A program made the translations under genes and the position numbers. Under the pieces are notes generated by a model that saw nothing but the letters and a program-made list of their open reading frames with translations, was not told the origin of the DNA and did not search any database. Positions 44,414 through 53,472 of a DNA stretch of 64,000 bases are shown in pieces. Position 1 is the first letter of the stretch; each line of letters starts with the position of its first letter. Source of the stretch: CADEER01 sp965216585 (GTDB lineage Bacteria > Desulfobacterota > Binatia > HRBIN30 > CADEER01); the NCBI GenBank assembly GCA_965216585.1, contig CBDCGC010000003.1, forward strand, positions 2,976,001 through 3,040,000, read 5' to 3'.

Positions 44414-45415
44414 ATGGCCAACGCGAAAGCACGCGAGGTGCATCCAGGCGTGTTCCTCCTGCACCTGCCGTTGCCGATGAAGCCGACCATCGTCAACGTC
44501 TACCTCGTACGCGGCAGTGTGGAGGAGGACGCCAACGCCGAGTGGGCGCTCGTCGACACCGGCATCGGTAGTAAAGACAGTATCGCCGCGTTCGAAGAAT
44601 GCCTCGACATCGCCGGCTGCCGTCCGCAGCAGATCTCGAAGATCGTCGTCACTCACCACCACCCCGATCACTTCGGCTGTGCGGCGCCCTACAGGAAGAT
44701 GACCGGCGCCGGTGTTTGCGTGCATCCGGACGAGTGGGAGCGCTCGCGTCACTTCATGCCGAACGAACGACCCCAGTGGGTGATGGATTGGTTCTCCTCG
44801 CAGGGGCTGCCACTCGAGCGCTTCTCTCGCATCCCCAAGCAACGCGACTTCTGGCAAGACATGTATCAACCGGCGGCGCCGGACACCGAGCTGTCGGACG
44901 GCCTCGAGATTACCGTCGGCGAGCGGAGCTTGGAGGCGGTGTGGACACCCGGTCACGCCTCGGGCCACTGCGTCATCTACCTGCGTGAAGAGCGCATCAT
45001 GATCGCTGGCGACCACCTGTTGCCGCGCATTACGCCGCATGTCGGGTTTGGTCCGGCAACCGAGGGCAATCCGCTCGGCGACTTCATCGCCTCGCAAGAG
45101 AAGATTCAGAAACTCGACGTCGATCTGGTGCTACCGGCGCACGGCGGAGTCTTCCCCGACCACGTCAAGCGATCGAAGCAAATCATCCAGCACCACTACG
45201 TGCGCCTGGAGCAGATCCTCGACATCCTCCGTCGCGAGCCCCGCACCGGCTACGAGATCGCCCGTCGCGCTTTCGACTTCGGCGACGACAGTCCCATCAC
45301 CTACCAGTTCCCCGCTACCTTCGAGACGCTGGCGCACGTCGAGTACCTGCGGCACGAGGGCAAAGTCCGAGCCGACGAGAACGAGGACGGTACCATTCAC
45401 TACGGACTCGTCTGA
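44414..45415 (+). CDS. metallo-beta-lactamase-fold hydrolase
   Basis: This 333-residue protein has THHHPDHFG (HxHxDH, about 79-86), TPGHASGHC (about 179), AGDHLLPRI and LPAHGG with the later metal ligand, plus a C-terminal winged-helix-like domain (YEIARRAFDFGDDSPITYQF, about 270-320). It resembles hydrolases of the LACTB2/aryl-sulfatase-like branch. The substrate is unknown. It is cytoplasmic and forms an operon-like run from pduO through dodecin. Confidence 0.88.
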   Translation: MANAKAREVHPGVFLLHLPLPMKPTIVNVYLVRGSVEEDANAEWALVDTGIGSKDSIAAFEECLDIAGCRPQQISKIVVTHHHPDHFGCAAPYRKMTGAGVCVHPDEWERSRHFMPNERPQWVMDWFSSQGLPLERFSRIPKQRDFWQDMYQPAAPDTELSDGLEITVGERSLEAVWTPGHASGHCVIYLREERIMIAGDHLLPRITPHVGFGPATEGNPLGDFIASQEKIQKLDVDLVLPAHGGVFPDHVKRSKQIIQHHYVRLEQILDILRREPRTGYEIARRAFDFGDDSPITYQFPATFETLAHVEYLRHEGKVRADENEDGTIHYGLV

Positions 45416-45445
45416 GGGTCCCGGAGATTGCCCTTGCCTCAGGAA

Positions 45446-45478
45446 AAATGGTCATTTAGGATTTAGAAATGACTATTT
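45446..45478 (+). promoter_or_regulatory. inverted-repeat operator at the phd start
   Basis: AAATGGTCATTT (45446-45457) and AAATGACTATTT (45467-45478) form an inverted repeat (11 of 12 positions), each arm itself near-palindromic. The second overlaps the antitoxin ATG at 45469. This is the arrangement expected for autorepression by a Phd-type antitoxin. Confidence 0.6.
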
Positions 45479-45708
45479 CGGTTACGGAGTTCAAAGCTCA
45501 GTGCCTGGAGATCATCCGCGGCGTTGAAAGTACGGGTGAGGCGGTGGAGATTTCTCGTCGCGGTCGGGTCGTTGCGCGGGTCGTTCCTGTTGCTGGAAAT
45601 GAGTCGGTCGATTCTCCGCCGTGGCATCGACTTCACGGGTCCGGCAACTTTCTGGCTGCCCCTGAGGAGTCGGTGCTCTCCGAAGAGGAGTTCGAGGCCA
45701 ACACTTGA
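45469..45708 (+). CDS. Phd/YefM-type antitoxin
   Basis: This 79-residue protein starts MTISVTEFKAQCLEIIRGVESTGEAVEISRRGRVVARVVPV, typical of the Phd/YefM fold, and has an acidic disordered C-terminus (EESVLSEEEFEANT) that would wrap the toxin. It overlaps vapC by 4 bases. An inverted repeat covers its start, consistent with autoregulation. Confidence 0.88.
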   Translation: MTISVTEFKAQCLEIIRGVESTGEAVEISRRGRVVARVVPVAGNESVDSPPWHRLHGSGNFLAAPEESVLSEEEFEANT

Positions 45709-46109
45709 GCGTCGTTCTCGACACCCATGTTTGGATCTGGTGGGTGATGGGGCTTTCTGAGCTTCCAACGAAGCAGAGGAAGGCTCTCGATGTGCTTGCG
45801 GAGAGCGGAGCGCCACCATTTCTCCCGGCGCTGTGCCTGTGGGAGGCGCAGATGCTGTACGCCAAGGGGAGGATTACGTTGAATCAACCTTTCGAACGTT
45901 GGTTGCGTGAGGCTAGCAATCCTCAAACTGTGTCGCTCGCTCCGCTGACAGTCGATGTGATTCTGGAGGTGGCATCTCTACCCGCTTCCTTTCATGGCGA
46001 TCCAGCCGATCGGATGATCGCGGCAACTGCTCGTGCAATGCACGTACCGCTAGCAACTCACGATCGGAATATTCGACGTTCGCGGGTCGTTGGCTTGTGG
46101 CATCCATAG
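45705..46109 (+). CDS. vapC: VapC-like PIN-domain toxin
   Basis: This 134-residue PIN protein keeps the acidic residues: LDTHVWIWW (Asp about 6), LWEAQML (Glu about 46) and GDPADRMIAATA (Asp about 98), followed by LATHDRNIRR. It is a metal-dependent RNase in the family. It starts at TTG 45705, overlapping the antitoxin stop, so the two are translationally coupled. Confidence 0.9.
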   Translation: MSVVLDTHVWIWWVMGLSELPTKQRKALDVLAESGAPPFLPALCLWEAQMLYAKGRITLNQPFERWLREASNPQTVSLAPLTVDVILEVASLPASFHGDPADRMIAATARAMHVPLATHDRNIRRSRVVGLWHP

Positions 46110-46392
46110 TCCGCCTATCGCGTCGGGTTTCGGCGCGAGCGGGTAGAGTCGTGTGATCGCCGGCGTCGCGTCGTCGGCTGTGGTCTTTCGCAGCATTCCC
46201 TCGCCGCGTTGCATCCACTCCAAAGGGAGGGCGCGGTCGCGAAGTTGTGGCGTTTCTTTGACGCATTGTTGGAAGAAACAAAGCAAAGCGAAACACGACG
46301 GGTGACGCATTGCGCACAGCGCTCACGCGGTAAGCGCGTGCAGCGGTATGGTTCCGCGCTTGCATGCTGGTTGGCACTTGGGGGGATGCATT

Positions 46393-49300
46393 GTGAGAGT
46401 TCCACAGCGAATTCCGGGTCGAGTGAAGGTTCTCGTTGGCGCGCTGCTGTTTTCTTGCTTCTCTTTTGTCGTACCTGCGCAGCACGCGGTCGCGCAGTTG
46501 ATCGATTACGACATCGTCTACGTGCGCCAGCCGCGCTACGGCGATACGGTCAACACCACCTGGCCGGAAGTCTCTCATCCGGGCCGCATCGATCCGGGTG
46601 CCGATTTGATGCTCTTGCATCCGGACGGAAGCGAAGAGGTGCTCGTCGACAGCGGTGGAGTTTCGTCGGTCACCGATCCGTTCGTTTCCTTCGATGGCCA
46701 GTGGGTCTACTACTCCCTCTTTTACGACCCGGCGGATGTGAACACTCAACGCAACCTGTCGCGCGCCGGTGCGGACATTTTTCGTATCCACCTGGTGACG
46801 CGAGCCATCGAGCAGCTGACCTTCGGCGAGTTCACGCCGAACACCGGCGCCGGCAACTTCGACGAATCCAACCCTCTCAACCCAGGTCCCGGCTACGACT
46901 ATCTGGGCTACGGCATTCTCAATCTCGGCCCGGCGCCGGTGGCCGGCGGCAAGATCGCCTTCACCAGCAACCGCAACGGCTTCATGCCGCCGCGCGGTTA
47001 CTCGCGGCCGACTATGCAGATGTTCGTCATGGACGAAGACGGCAGCAATGTTGCGGCGATTGCGCCGATGAGCATCGCCAGCGCCCTGCACCCGACGCCG
47101 CTGCAGGACGGCCGGTTGATGTTCAGCACGATGGAAACCCAGGGCAACCGCGACTTTCGCCTGTGGGGAATCTGGTCGATCTACCCCGACGGGCGCGCCT
47201 GGGCGCCGATCGTCAGCGCCTTTCGCTCGCCGCAGGCGTTTCACTTCATGACCCAGCTCGGCAACTCGGACCTCGTCGTCGTCGACTACTACAATCTCAA
47301 CAACAACGGCTTCGGTGCCCTCTACCGACTGCCGGTCGAGCCGCCGAACGGCGAGCCGCCTTTTCACTCGGCTTTCCCCGCTGAAAACCCTCCAATCGAT
47401 CAGACCGTCAGCGGCGGCTTTTCGTACCCTTTTCGTATGCCGTTCACGCCGCGCGGGATGTACTCGATCACACCGTTTACACACGGTAACGACAACGCCG
47501 CGCCGGTTGGCGACGGCGGCGTGCGCGTCGGCAAGTTCACCCATCCCAGCGCCGCGCCCTACGGCGACCTGCTCGTCGTTTGGACTCCCGGGCCGGCGAA
47601 CGATCTCAACCGGCCGACCACCGATCCGCGCTACGACGGCGGACTCTACCTCATTGTCAACGGCGACGTCGTCAACTCGCCGGACGAGCTGATCCTGATC
47701 AAGAACGATCCCGCCTACAACGAAGCCTGGCCGCGAGCAGTCGCTCCCTACGCGGCCGTGCACGCCATGGCCGAGCCGGTCGAAATGCCGTGGCTGCCCA
47801 ACGACGGCTCTGCCCACGCCGAGCTGCCGCCCGGCACGCCCTACGGACTCATCGGTACCAGCTCTTTCTACAAGCGCGAGAGTTTCCCCGGCACGGTGAA
47901 GTCGTGGGCCGATCACTTCGACGGTCTCGATGCCTTCAACACGACAGAGAACGGCCAGAGCAGCAACTGGAGCTACCAGGGGTCGGATGCGGGGATCTAC
48001 GACGACAGCGAGATCTGGGCGGTGCGGGTGTTGGCGATGGAGCCCAACACCCACCGCAGCTACGGGCCGAACCACGGACCGAGTGGCGGCAATCTCTACT
48101 ACAACCACGCCAACGAACGCCTGCGGATTCTCGGCGAGATTCCATTGCGCAAGACGGATGGAGTGGGTGCACCGATTCTCGATCCCGAAGGCAATCCCGA
48201 CACCAGCTTCCTCGCCCGCATTCCCGCCGATACGCCGTTTACCTTTCAAACGCTCGACCGCGACGGTCTCGCCCTCAACATGGCGCAGACCTGGCATCAG
48301 GTTCGCCCCGGCGAGATGCGCGCCGACTGCGGTGGCTGTCATGCCCACAGCCAGCAGCCGCTCGAATTCGCCAGCACGGCTTCCGGCCAACCGGGTTTCC
48401 CGGTCGTCGATCTGGTGCACGAGACTCCGTTGCTGACCAAGGACTTTGCGGGTGATCCGGATGTGCGGACTCTCACCGGCGGGCTGATGACGGTGGAGTT
48501 CTTGCGCGACATTCGACCGATCCTCGCGCGCTCGTGCGTGCCCTGTCACACCCAGAACGATCCCGACCCGCCCGGCAATCTCGTCCTCGACGACTACACC
48601 AACTACGGCGACTTTCCCGGCGACTACGCCCGCCTCGCCGCCGACTCGGGGGCGCAGTGGGGGTATCCACCGCTGGTGCGCGTCGGCAACAACCCGGTGT
48701 GGCGACAGACCAACGCCAGTCGCTACCTGCGCCGCTTCCAGAGTCGCCGGTCTCTCCTGATGTGGAAGATCCTCGGCCGCCGTACGGACGGTTGGACGAA
48801 TGCCGATCACCCGACCGAAACCGTGCCGGGTGACGCTGCGACCTTGCCCGCCGGCGCGGCGATCAACGAATCCGATCTCGACTTCACTGGCTCGATGATG
48901 CCCCCGCCTGGCAGCGGTGTGCCGCCACTCAGCGAGGACGAGAAGATGACGATCGCCCGCTGGATCGATCTCGGCGCGCCGATCAACTGGGGCGCCGGCG
49001 GTACGACACCGTGGGGTTGGTTCCTCGACGAGATCCGCCCCACCGTCGAGGTGAGTCTGCCGCGCGCCGGTCTCAATACGAGTTCTCTGTCGCAAATTCG
49101 CATCGGTCTCGCCGATGCCAACACAGGTGTCGACATGAGCACCTTCTCCGTGACGGCTGGCTTCGCGGTCGCCGGTCGCGCCGCTGGCGCCGAGCTTGCC
49201 GATCTCGCCGTCGCCGCCGGCGACGGTATCTACTCGATCGCATTGCCGGCGCCGATCACTGCGGTCTCCGACGCCTTGGTGCATGTCGAAGTCGCCGACC

Positions 49301-50403
49301 ACCAGGGGAACGTCACGCGCGTTGCCCGCAGCTTTTCGGTCGATACCGGCGCGGTGGCGACGGCGACGCCGATCAGCACCGCGACGGCGGTGGAGGCGAC
49401 GCCGACCCCGACCAGCACGAGCGTCGCGGCGGCTACCGCCACCGCCACGGCTACGAGCGCCGCGGGGACGGCGACACCGATCGGTGCTCGCATCACCGGT
49501 TTTGTCCGCTACAACGCCAGCGCCTTGCCGGTAGCGGGTGTGCGGGTGCAGGGCGTGGCCTCACCGCCGGTCGTGACGACGACCGACGCCGAAGGCAGGT
49601 ATGGATGGCTTGCCCGCAGCGGCAGTGCTTGGACGATCGAGCCCGCCTTCCATGGCGCCGCCGGCGGCGCGGTTACCGCCCTCGACGCCGCCTGGGCTCT
49701 GCAGTCTCGACTTGGCCTGCGCGATCTCAGCGAAGAACAGAGCTTTGCCTGCGACGTAACCGGCAACGGCAGCGTCTCGTCCCTCGATGCGGCGCGCATC
49801 CTGCAGCATGTGATCGGCATGAGGCCAACCTTTGCCGCGAGTGAGTTGTGTGGATCGCAGTGGAGCTTCTTTCCGCTTGCCGCAGACAGTCGGGATCCGG
49901 CAATCAATGGTGGGCAGTGTACGGCCGGCCAAACGAGGGTTGCGTCACTGCCGAGCAGCGGTATCGAAGTTTCGTTCGATGCCGCGCTCTTCGGCGATTG
50001 CACATCGAGCTGGAGCCGCACGTCTGCCGTTCTCTCCACCGCGGCCGGTCAAGCACCGCGCGTCACTCTCGAATCACCGGTGCGCAGTCGCCGGCGCTAC
50101 CTGCGCGTCCCCGTGCGTGTCCGTGACGTAAGAGAGCTCAACTCCCTCGAGCTCCGCCTGTCCTACGACTCGACCGAGCTGCGTTTCGTGCGAGCCCGCC
50201 GGCTTCGCGGCGTGCGCCGCGCCTTGGTGAAGGGCGTGGAAACCCAACCGGGAGTCGTGAGCATAGCCGTCGCCAGCGGGCGACCAGTGGAAGTTACGGA
50301 TAGCGGTGCCGATGTGATCGTCGTAGTCTTCGAGAGAAGGACGATCAACGCCGCCCTGCCAAAGATCGTCTCGGCAGTGGTGGACGACAGAAGAGCAAAC
50401 TAG
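46393..50403 (+). CDS. large secreted diheme protein with PD40 repeats, dockerin-like and cohesin-like modules
   Basis: This 1336-residue protein starts at GTG 46393 and begins VRVPQRIPGRVKVLVGALLFSCFSF...AVAQ, a signal peptide; the longer frame starts at 46348. The N-terminal PD40/TolB-like propeller (about 25-480) and a middle region resembling the hydrazine-synthase alpha-subunit-type domain precede two CxxCH sites: CGGCH (about 646) and CVPCH (about 715). Next come a Ser/Thr linker (about 990-1030, ATATPISTATAV), a regulatory-like beta domain, a dockerin-like segment (about 1094-1145: FACDVTGNGSVSSLDAARILQ and LQHVIGM) and a cohesin-like domain (about 1219-1330: LRVPVRVRDVRELNSLELRLSYDSTELRFV). 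It is presumably extracellular or surface bound. The heme reaction is unknown. Confidence 0.85.
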   Translation: MRVPQRIPGRVKVLVGALLFSCFSFVVPAQHAVAQLIDYDIVYVRQPRYGDTVNTTWPEVSHPGRIDPGADLMLLHPDGSEEVLVDSGGVSSVTDPFVSFDGQWVYYSLFYDPADVNTQRNLSRAGADIFRIHLVTRAIEQLTFGEFTPNTGAGNFDESNPLNPGPGYDYLGYGILNLGPAPVAGGKIAFTSNRNGFMPPRGYSRPTMQMFVMDEDGSNVAAIAPMSIASALHPTPLQDGRLMFSTMETQGNRDFRLWGIWSIYPDGRAWAPIVSAFRSPQAFHFMTQLGNSDLVVVDYYNLNNNGFGALYRLPVEPPNGEPPFHSAFPAENPPIDQTVSGGFSYPFRMPFTPRGMYSITPFTHGNDNAAPVGDGGVRVGKFTHPSAAPYGDLLVVWTPGPANDLNRPTTDPRYDGGLYLIVNGDVVNSPDELILIKNDPAYNEAWPRAVAPYAAVHAMAEPVEMPWLPNDGSAHAELPPGTPYGLIGTSSFYKRESFPGTVKSWADHFDGLDAFNTTENGQSSNWSYQGSDAGIYDDSEIWAVRVLAMEPNTHRSYGPNHGPSGGNLYYNHANERLRILGEIPLRKTDGVGAPILDPEGNPDTSFLARIPADTPFTFQTLDRDGLALNMAQTWHQVRPGEMRADCGGCHAHSQQPLEFASTASGQPGFPVVDLVHETPLLTKDFAGDPDVRTLTGGLMTVEFLRDIRPILARSCVPCHTQNDPDPPGNLVLDDYTNYGDFPGDYARLAADSGAQWGYPPLVRVGNNPVWRQTNASRYLRRFQSRRSLLMWKILGRRTDGWTNADHPTETVPGDAATLPAGAAINESDLDFTGSMMPPPGSGVPPLSEDEKMTIARWIDLGAPINWGAGGTTPWGWFLDEIRPTVEVSLPRAGLNTSSLSQIRIGLADANTGVDMSTFSVTAGFAVAGRAAGAELADLAVAAGDGIYSIALPAPITAVSDALVHVEVADHQGNVTRVARSFSVDTGAVATATPISTATAVEATPTPTSTSVAAATATATATSAAGTATPIGARITGFVRYNASALPVAGVRVQGVASPPVVTTTDAEGRYGWLARSGSAWTIEPAFHGAAGGAVTALDAAWALQSRLGLRDLSEEQSFACDVTGNGSVSSLDAARILQHVIGMRPTFAASELCGSQWSFFPLAADSRDPAINGGQCTAGQTRVASLPSSGIEVSFDAALFGDCTSSWSRTSAVLSTAAGQAPRVTLESPVRSRRRYLRVPVRVRDVRELNSLELRLSYDSTELRFVRARRLRGVRRALVKGVETQPGVVSIAVASGRPVEVTDSGADVIVVVFERRTINAALPKIVSAVVDDRRAN

Positions 50404-50531
50404 GGCGACCACACTCGGGCGTGAGGGACGATCTCTCGCGCCAAGCTCGCAGCCAAGGATTTCGGATTGTCGGCGCGGCTCGTCGGCACTCCCGAAATGG
50501 TGGGTCAGTGGAACGAAGCCACTGTCGTCCT

Positions 50532-51542
50532 CTACAGAGTTTCCGAATCGCTCGTGCTGCCTTGCTTCTTCGGTATCCCGCCGCGCAACAGCTCGTCCCC
50601 GCCTGCCATGTCGCGATGGCCGGTCAGCCATAGTCGCAGCAAGTGGCGCTTGCGTTTGGGGTCGTCGTAGTCGTCGTACTCGGCGCGGGCGTGCAGGATG
50701 GTCGAGTTCTTGAGCAACTGGATGTCGCCGGGCTGGAAGTCCATTTCGAGATGAAAGTCGGGGCGCGCCGCGATCTCGTCGATGAGGTCGATGAGCTCGT
50801 GTTGCTGCGCGGTCAGGCGTGGCGCATCGCGGTGCCGCTGTGAATCGCGGATGTACCAACCGATGTAGAACGTACGAAGGTGCTCGCCGTCGAATGCGCA
50901 AAGAGGAAACTCGAAGAACGGCGATTCGCCGGGTGCTTGTTCTTCGTTGCGATCGAAGGGGAAGGGCTCGAAGCAGAGCGGAACGAGATCGTGACGGCGT
51001 CGTCGTATTTCGTTGAAGATGGAGACTGAGGAGACGATTTGGCTGGCGCCACCGCGGCGCGCCGCGCGCAGGCAGAGCAGCCCGATGATGTCGGCGCCGT
51101 CGGTGTGAAACGGCTGTGCTTTGCGCGTCTTGTACAACCGCACGGAAGGATCGGTGGGGTCGGCGCCGGTGTCGCGTACATGTCCGAGCAGGTCGCCGGC
51201 GGCGTTCTGCGAAACCGGAGTACCGATATGCGCGCCGATGCCCCAGTAGATGAGACTACACTCATCGACGCTCTTGCCGTCGACCGGAACCCCGCGCACC
51301 AGCACGAACCCGCGCCCGCGCTCGAGCTCGTCGACCCAAGTGGCAGTCGCGCGCGACAGGCGCGGTAGCGGAAAGTCCGCTGCCGTGACTTCGTGCAGAG
51401 GCCGGTTGCCAATCCCGGACAGCGCCGCTTTGATCTCTTCGACTTCCTCGCCGGACAAGCGGTAGATCCAGTTGTCGCGTTCTTTGATCTCCGCCCCGCG
51501 CCAAGCGGCCGGACTGCGAATCTCCGAGGTAGGGTGAGGCAT
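50532..51542 (-). CDS. TauD/TfdA-type Fe(II)/2-oxoglutarate dioxygenase
   Basis: This protein has 336 residues from ATG 51542 (an ATG at 51623 would add 27). It keeps FHTDGADIIGLLCLR (HxD, about 148-150) and the second His with Arg in LHARAEYDDYDDPKRKRHLLRLWL (about 285-310), the facial triad and co-substrate arginine. The family hydroxylates sulfonates, aryloxyalkanoates, carnitine precursors and other small acids. The substrate is not readable. It is on the strand opposite its neighbours, with no obvious ribosome site. Confidence 0.87.
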   Translation of the reverse strand: MPHPTSEIRSPAAWRGAEIKERDNWIYRLSGEEVEEIKAALSGIGNRPLHEVTAADFPLPRLSRATATWVDELERGRGFVLVRGVPVDGKSVDECSLIYWGIGAHIGTPVSQNAAGDLLGHVRDTGADPTDPSVRLYKTRKAQPFHTDGADIIGLLCLRAARRGGASQIVSSVSIFNEIRRRRHDLVPLCFEPFPFDRNEEQAPGESPFFEFPLCAFDGEHLRTFYIGWYIRDSQRHRDAPRLTAQQHELIDLIDEIAARPDFHLEMDFQPGDIQLLKNSTILHARAEYDDYDDPKRKRHLLRLWLTGHRDMAGGDELLRGGIPKKQGSTSDSETL

Positions 51543-51727
51543 GTGGTTGGTTATCCCAACTTCCGACCCGACTCCAGTGCAACAGTTCTCCTCTTTGACG
51601 ATTGTCTGCACTCCCCACGACAATGCGCAAAGCTACGAGCTTTGCGAGCAGCGCAGTCGCTTGGGCAGCGAAGACGACCCCAATCGATTGCTTTCATTGT
51701 CTTCTACGGTTTCGTAAGATCGCGGGA

Positions 51728-52552
51728 ATGATCCGGTCGAAGCCAACGGCGGTCTTACTCGTGGCTGCTTGGATCGTGCTCGGTAGCGAGACCGACGCGA
51801 TTGCGATTCGAACGCGCAAGCCGACGAAAACTCCGATTCCGACTCCGACCCAAACCTCGGTGTTTCATTTTCTCACGCCGACGCGAACGCCAACTCCGAC
51901 CGCACCGACTCCGACCGCTACCCCCTGGCCTGATCTGGAGGCAGTCCCCGGAAACCTGCTGTGCCCCGGCGATTGCGATGGCGACGGCGCCGTCGGAATC
52001 GGTGACCTGATCCGTGTGGCGGATACGATGATGGGCAATCGCGATGTAGCGTCTTGCGCCGACGCTGACACCAGCGGTGATGGCCGTTTCGATATGGGAG
52101 AGTTGGTGGCGGCGATCGACAACGCTCTGCACGGTTGTGAGTTGCCGTTCGCCTTCCGTTGGGCGGGTGGTTATCCGCTCAGCTTCGCCGGCGGCTCGAC
52201 GATGATCGTCACCGATCCCGAACAGTTGGCGGCGCGAATGCGCACGGCCTGGGCCGATTTCCTCGACGGCATCGACTTCGACGAGCACACACTTGCGATC
52301 TCCGCCCACCGCAAATCGAGCGGATTTCGCAGCGGCTCGGCAGTGCGGATGGACGGGGTCGCCAAGACTACCGGGCGTCTCACGTTCTTCGTCACCTATG
52401 ACCAGCCACACCCCTCCTGTCCGGAATCGCGGCGTCGTGGCGGCGCCTGGGACAGCGCCTTCGCTGCCGTGCTCCTGCCCAAACAGCCGGACGGAATCGG
52501 CAGTGATACAGTCGCAGAGGTGGTGTTCGGCCCCTGCCCGCCAGGGCTTTGA
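51728..52552 (+). CDS. secreted dockerin-like (EF-hand) protein with Thr/Pro linker
   Basis: This 274-residue protein has a signal peptide (MIRSKPTAVLLVAAWIVLGSETDAIA) and a PTPTQTS...TPTAPTPTATP linker. A Ca-binding dockerin-type pair follows: DCDGDGAVGIGDLIRVADTM and DTSGDGRFDMGELVAAIDNAL (about 80-140). The C-terminal domain of unknown kind (about 145-274) has Cys and LTFFVTYDQPHPSC. Its 3' 208 bases are repeated downstream of the higBA insertion. It may be a docking component. Confidence 0.82.
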   Translation: MIRSKPTAVLLVAAWIVLGSETDAIAIRTRKPTKTPIPTPTQTSVFHFLTPTRTPTPTAPTPTATPWPDLEAVPGNLLCPGDCDGDGAVGIGDLIRVADTMMGNRDVASCADADTSGDGRFDMGELVAAIDNALHGCELPFAFRWAGGYPLSFAGGSTMIVTDPEQLAARMRTAWADFLDGIDFDEHTLAISAHRKSSGFRSGSAVRMDGVAKTTGRLTFFVTYDQPHPSCPESRRRGGAWDSAFAAVLLPKQPDGIGSDTVAEVVFGPCPPGL

Positions 52553-52601
52553 TCTCAGCGGATCGTGCAGCGCAGGACGAACGCGCCTCCTCGTCGGTGC
52601 G
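52345..52601. repeat. direct repeat copy 1 flanking higBA
   Basis: This copy spans the end of the dockerin-like gene and 49 bases beyond it, the latter matching the 3' end of the subtilase gene. It is about 96 percent identical to 53263-53517 at a 918-base offset, with one 2-base indel. Confidence 0.88.
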
Positions 52602-52626
52602 CCTCCTATCTCCGCCGGTCGTACGC

Positions 52627-52655
52627 TTGACATACTACGTGCGGGATCCTACTCT
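52627..52655 (+). promoter_or_regulatory. candidate promoter of higBA
   Basis: Perfect TTGACA (52627-52632), a 17-base spacer and TACTCT (52650-52655). Transcription would begin close to the GTG at 52662, giving a leaderless or nearly leaderless message. Confidence 0.5.
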
Positions 52656-52661
52656 GCTTCA

Positions 52662-52949
52662 GTGATCCGGTCGTTTCGTGACGGGAAGACACGTCGCCTG
52701 TTCCAGGAGAATAGGAAACGTGGTTTCCGTGGGCTTGACTACGATCGTGCCCTGATGCTCTTGGACGCTCTGAATGCCGCCCCATCCCTTGATCCCCTCA
52801 GGGCTCTGCGCACCGTTCGCCTCCATCCGCTGTCGGGAAACCGAAAGGGTCAATGGGCGATGACGGTAAACGCACGGTGGCGTATCACCTTTGTTTTTGA
52901 CGATGGCGACGCGGACGGCGTCTCGATTGAGGATTATCATCGAGGTTGA
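52662..52949 (+). CDS. higB: HigB-type (RelE-superfamily) toxin
   Basis: This 95-residue protein starts at GTG 52662 (VIRSFRDGKTRRLFQENRKRG, matching the usual MIRSF start of the family). It has LRTVRLHPLSGNRKGQWAMTV, the segment RWRITFVFDDGDADGVSIEDYH and basic residues of the HigB RNase. HigB toxins cleave mRNA on the ribosome. It lies 3 bases before higA (toxin first), typical of the family, and inside a direct duplication. Confidence 0.92.
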   Translation: MIRSFRDGKTRRLFQENRKRGFRGLDYDRALMLLDALNAAPSLDPLRALRTVRLHPLSGNRKGQWAMTVNARWRITFVFDDGDADGVSIEDYHRG

Positions 52950-52952
52950 GTT

Positions 52953-53237
52953 ATGGCACGAGTTACAACACATCCGGGTAGAGTCCTGAAGGCAGAGCTG
53001 GAGGAGCGAGCCATGAGCGCCAACCAACTGGCACTTGCCATTCGCGTACCCGCCAACCGCATCACCGCGATCATACGGGGACAAAGATCTGTTTCTGCTG
53101 AAACAGCGGTACGCCTGGGTCGCTACCTTGATACGGGGCCAGCCTTTTGGATGAACCTCCAGACTGCACACGACATCTCCCTCGTCGAAAAGGAAAAGGG
53201 CGCTACCATTGATGCCGAGGTCGCGACTGCAATTTGA
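52953..53237 (+). CDS. higA: HigA-type XRE antitoxin
   Basis: This 94-residue protein has THPGRVLKAELEERAMSANQLALAIRVPANRITAIIRGQRSVSAETAVRLGRYL, a helix-turn-helix of the HigA kind (about 10-65), then FWMNLQTAHDISL. It neutralises HigB and represses the operon. It starts with ATG at 52953. Confidence 0.93.
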   Translation: MARVTTHPGRVLKAELEERAMSANQLALAIRVPANRITAIIRGQRSVSAETAVRLGRYLDTGPAFWMNLQTAHDISLVEKEKGATIDAEVATAI

Positions 53238-53262
53238 ACGGCCAGGCCCCGGGGGGGGCTGA

Positions 53263-53470
53263 GCGGATGGACGGGGTCGCCAAGACTACCGGGCGTCTCA
53301 CGTTCTTCGTCACCTATGACCAGCCACACCCCTCCTGTCCGGAATCGCGGCGTCGTGGCGGCGCCTGGGACAGCGCTTTCGCTACCGTGCTCCTGCCCAA
53401 ACACCCGGACGGAATCGGCAGTGATACAGTCGCAGAGGTGGTGTTCGGCTCCCGCCCGCCCGGGCTTTGA
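53263..53470 (+). pseudogene. 3' fragment of the dockerin-like gene (repeat copy 2)
   Basis: This is an in-frame remnant encoding the last 69 residues of the 51728-52552 product (MDGVAKTTGRLTFFVTYDQ...), with a few substitutions. It has no start or domain of its own. It ends 2 bases before the subtilase stop on the other strand. The repeat proper runs 53263-53517, into the subtilase gene. Confidence 0.85.
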
Positions 53471-53472
53471 TC

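Noticed and set aside
45913..49302. 1129-codon minus-strand open frame
   Set aside because: It is antisense to the large diheme protein and has the composition of a shadow frame in GC-rich DNA (Arg/Val/His-rich, no domain).
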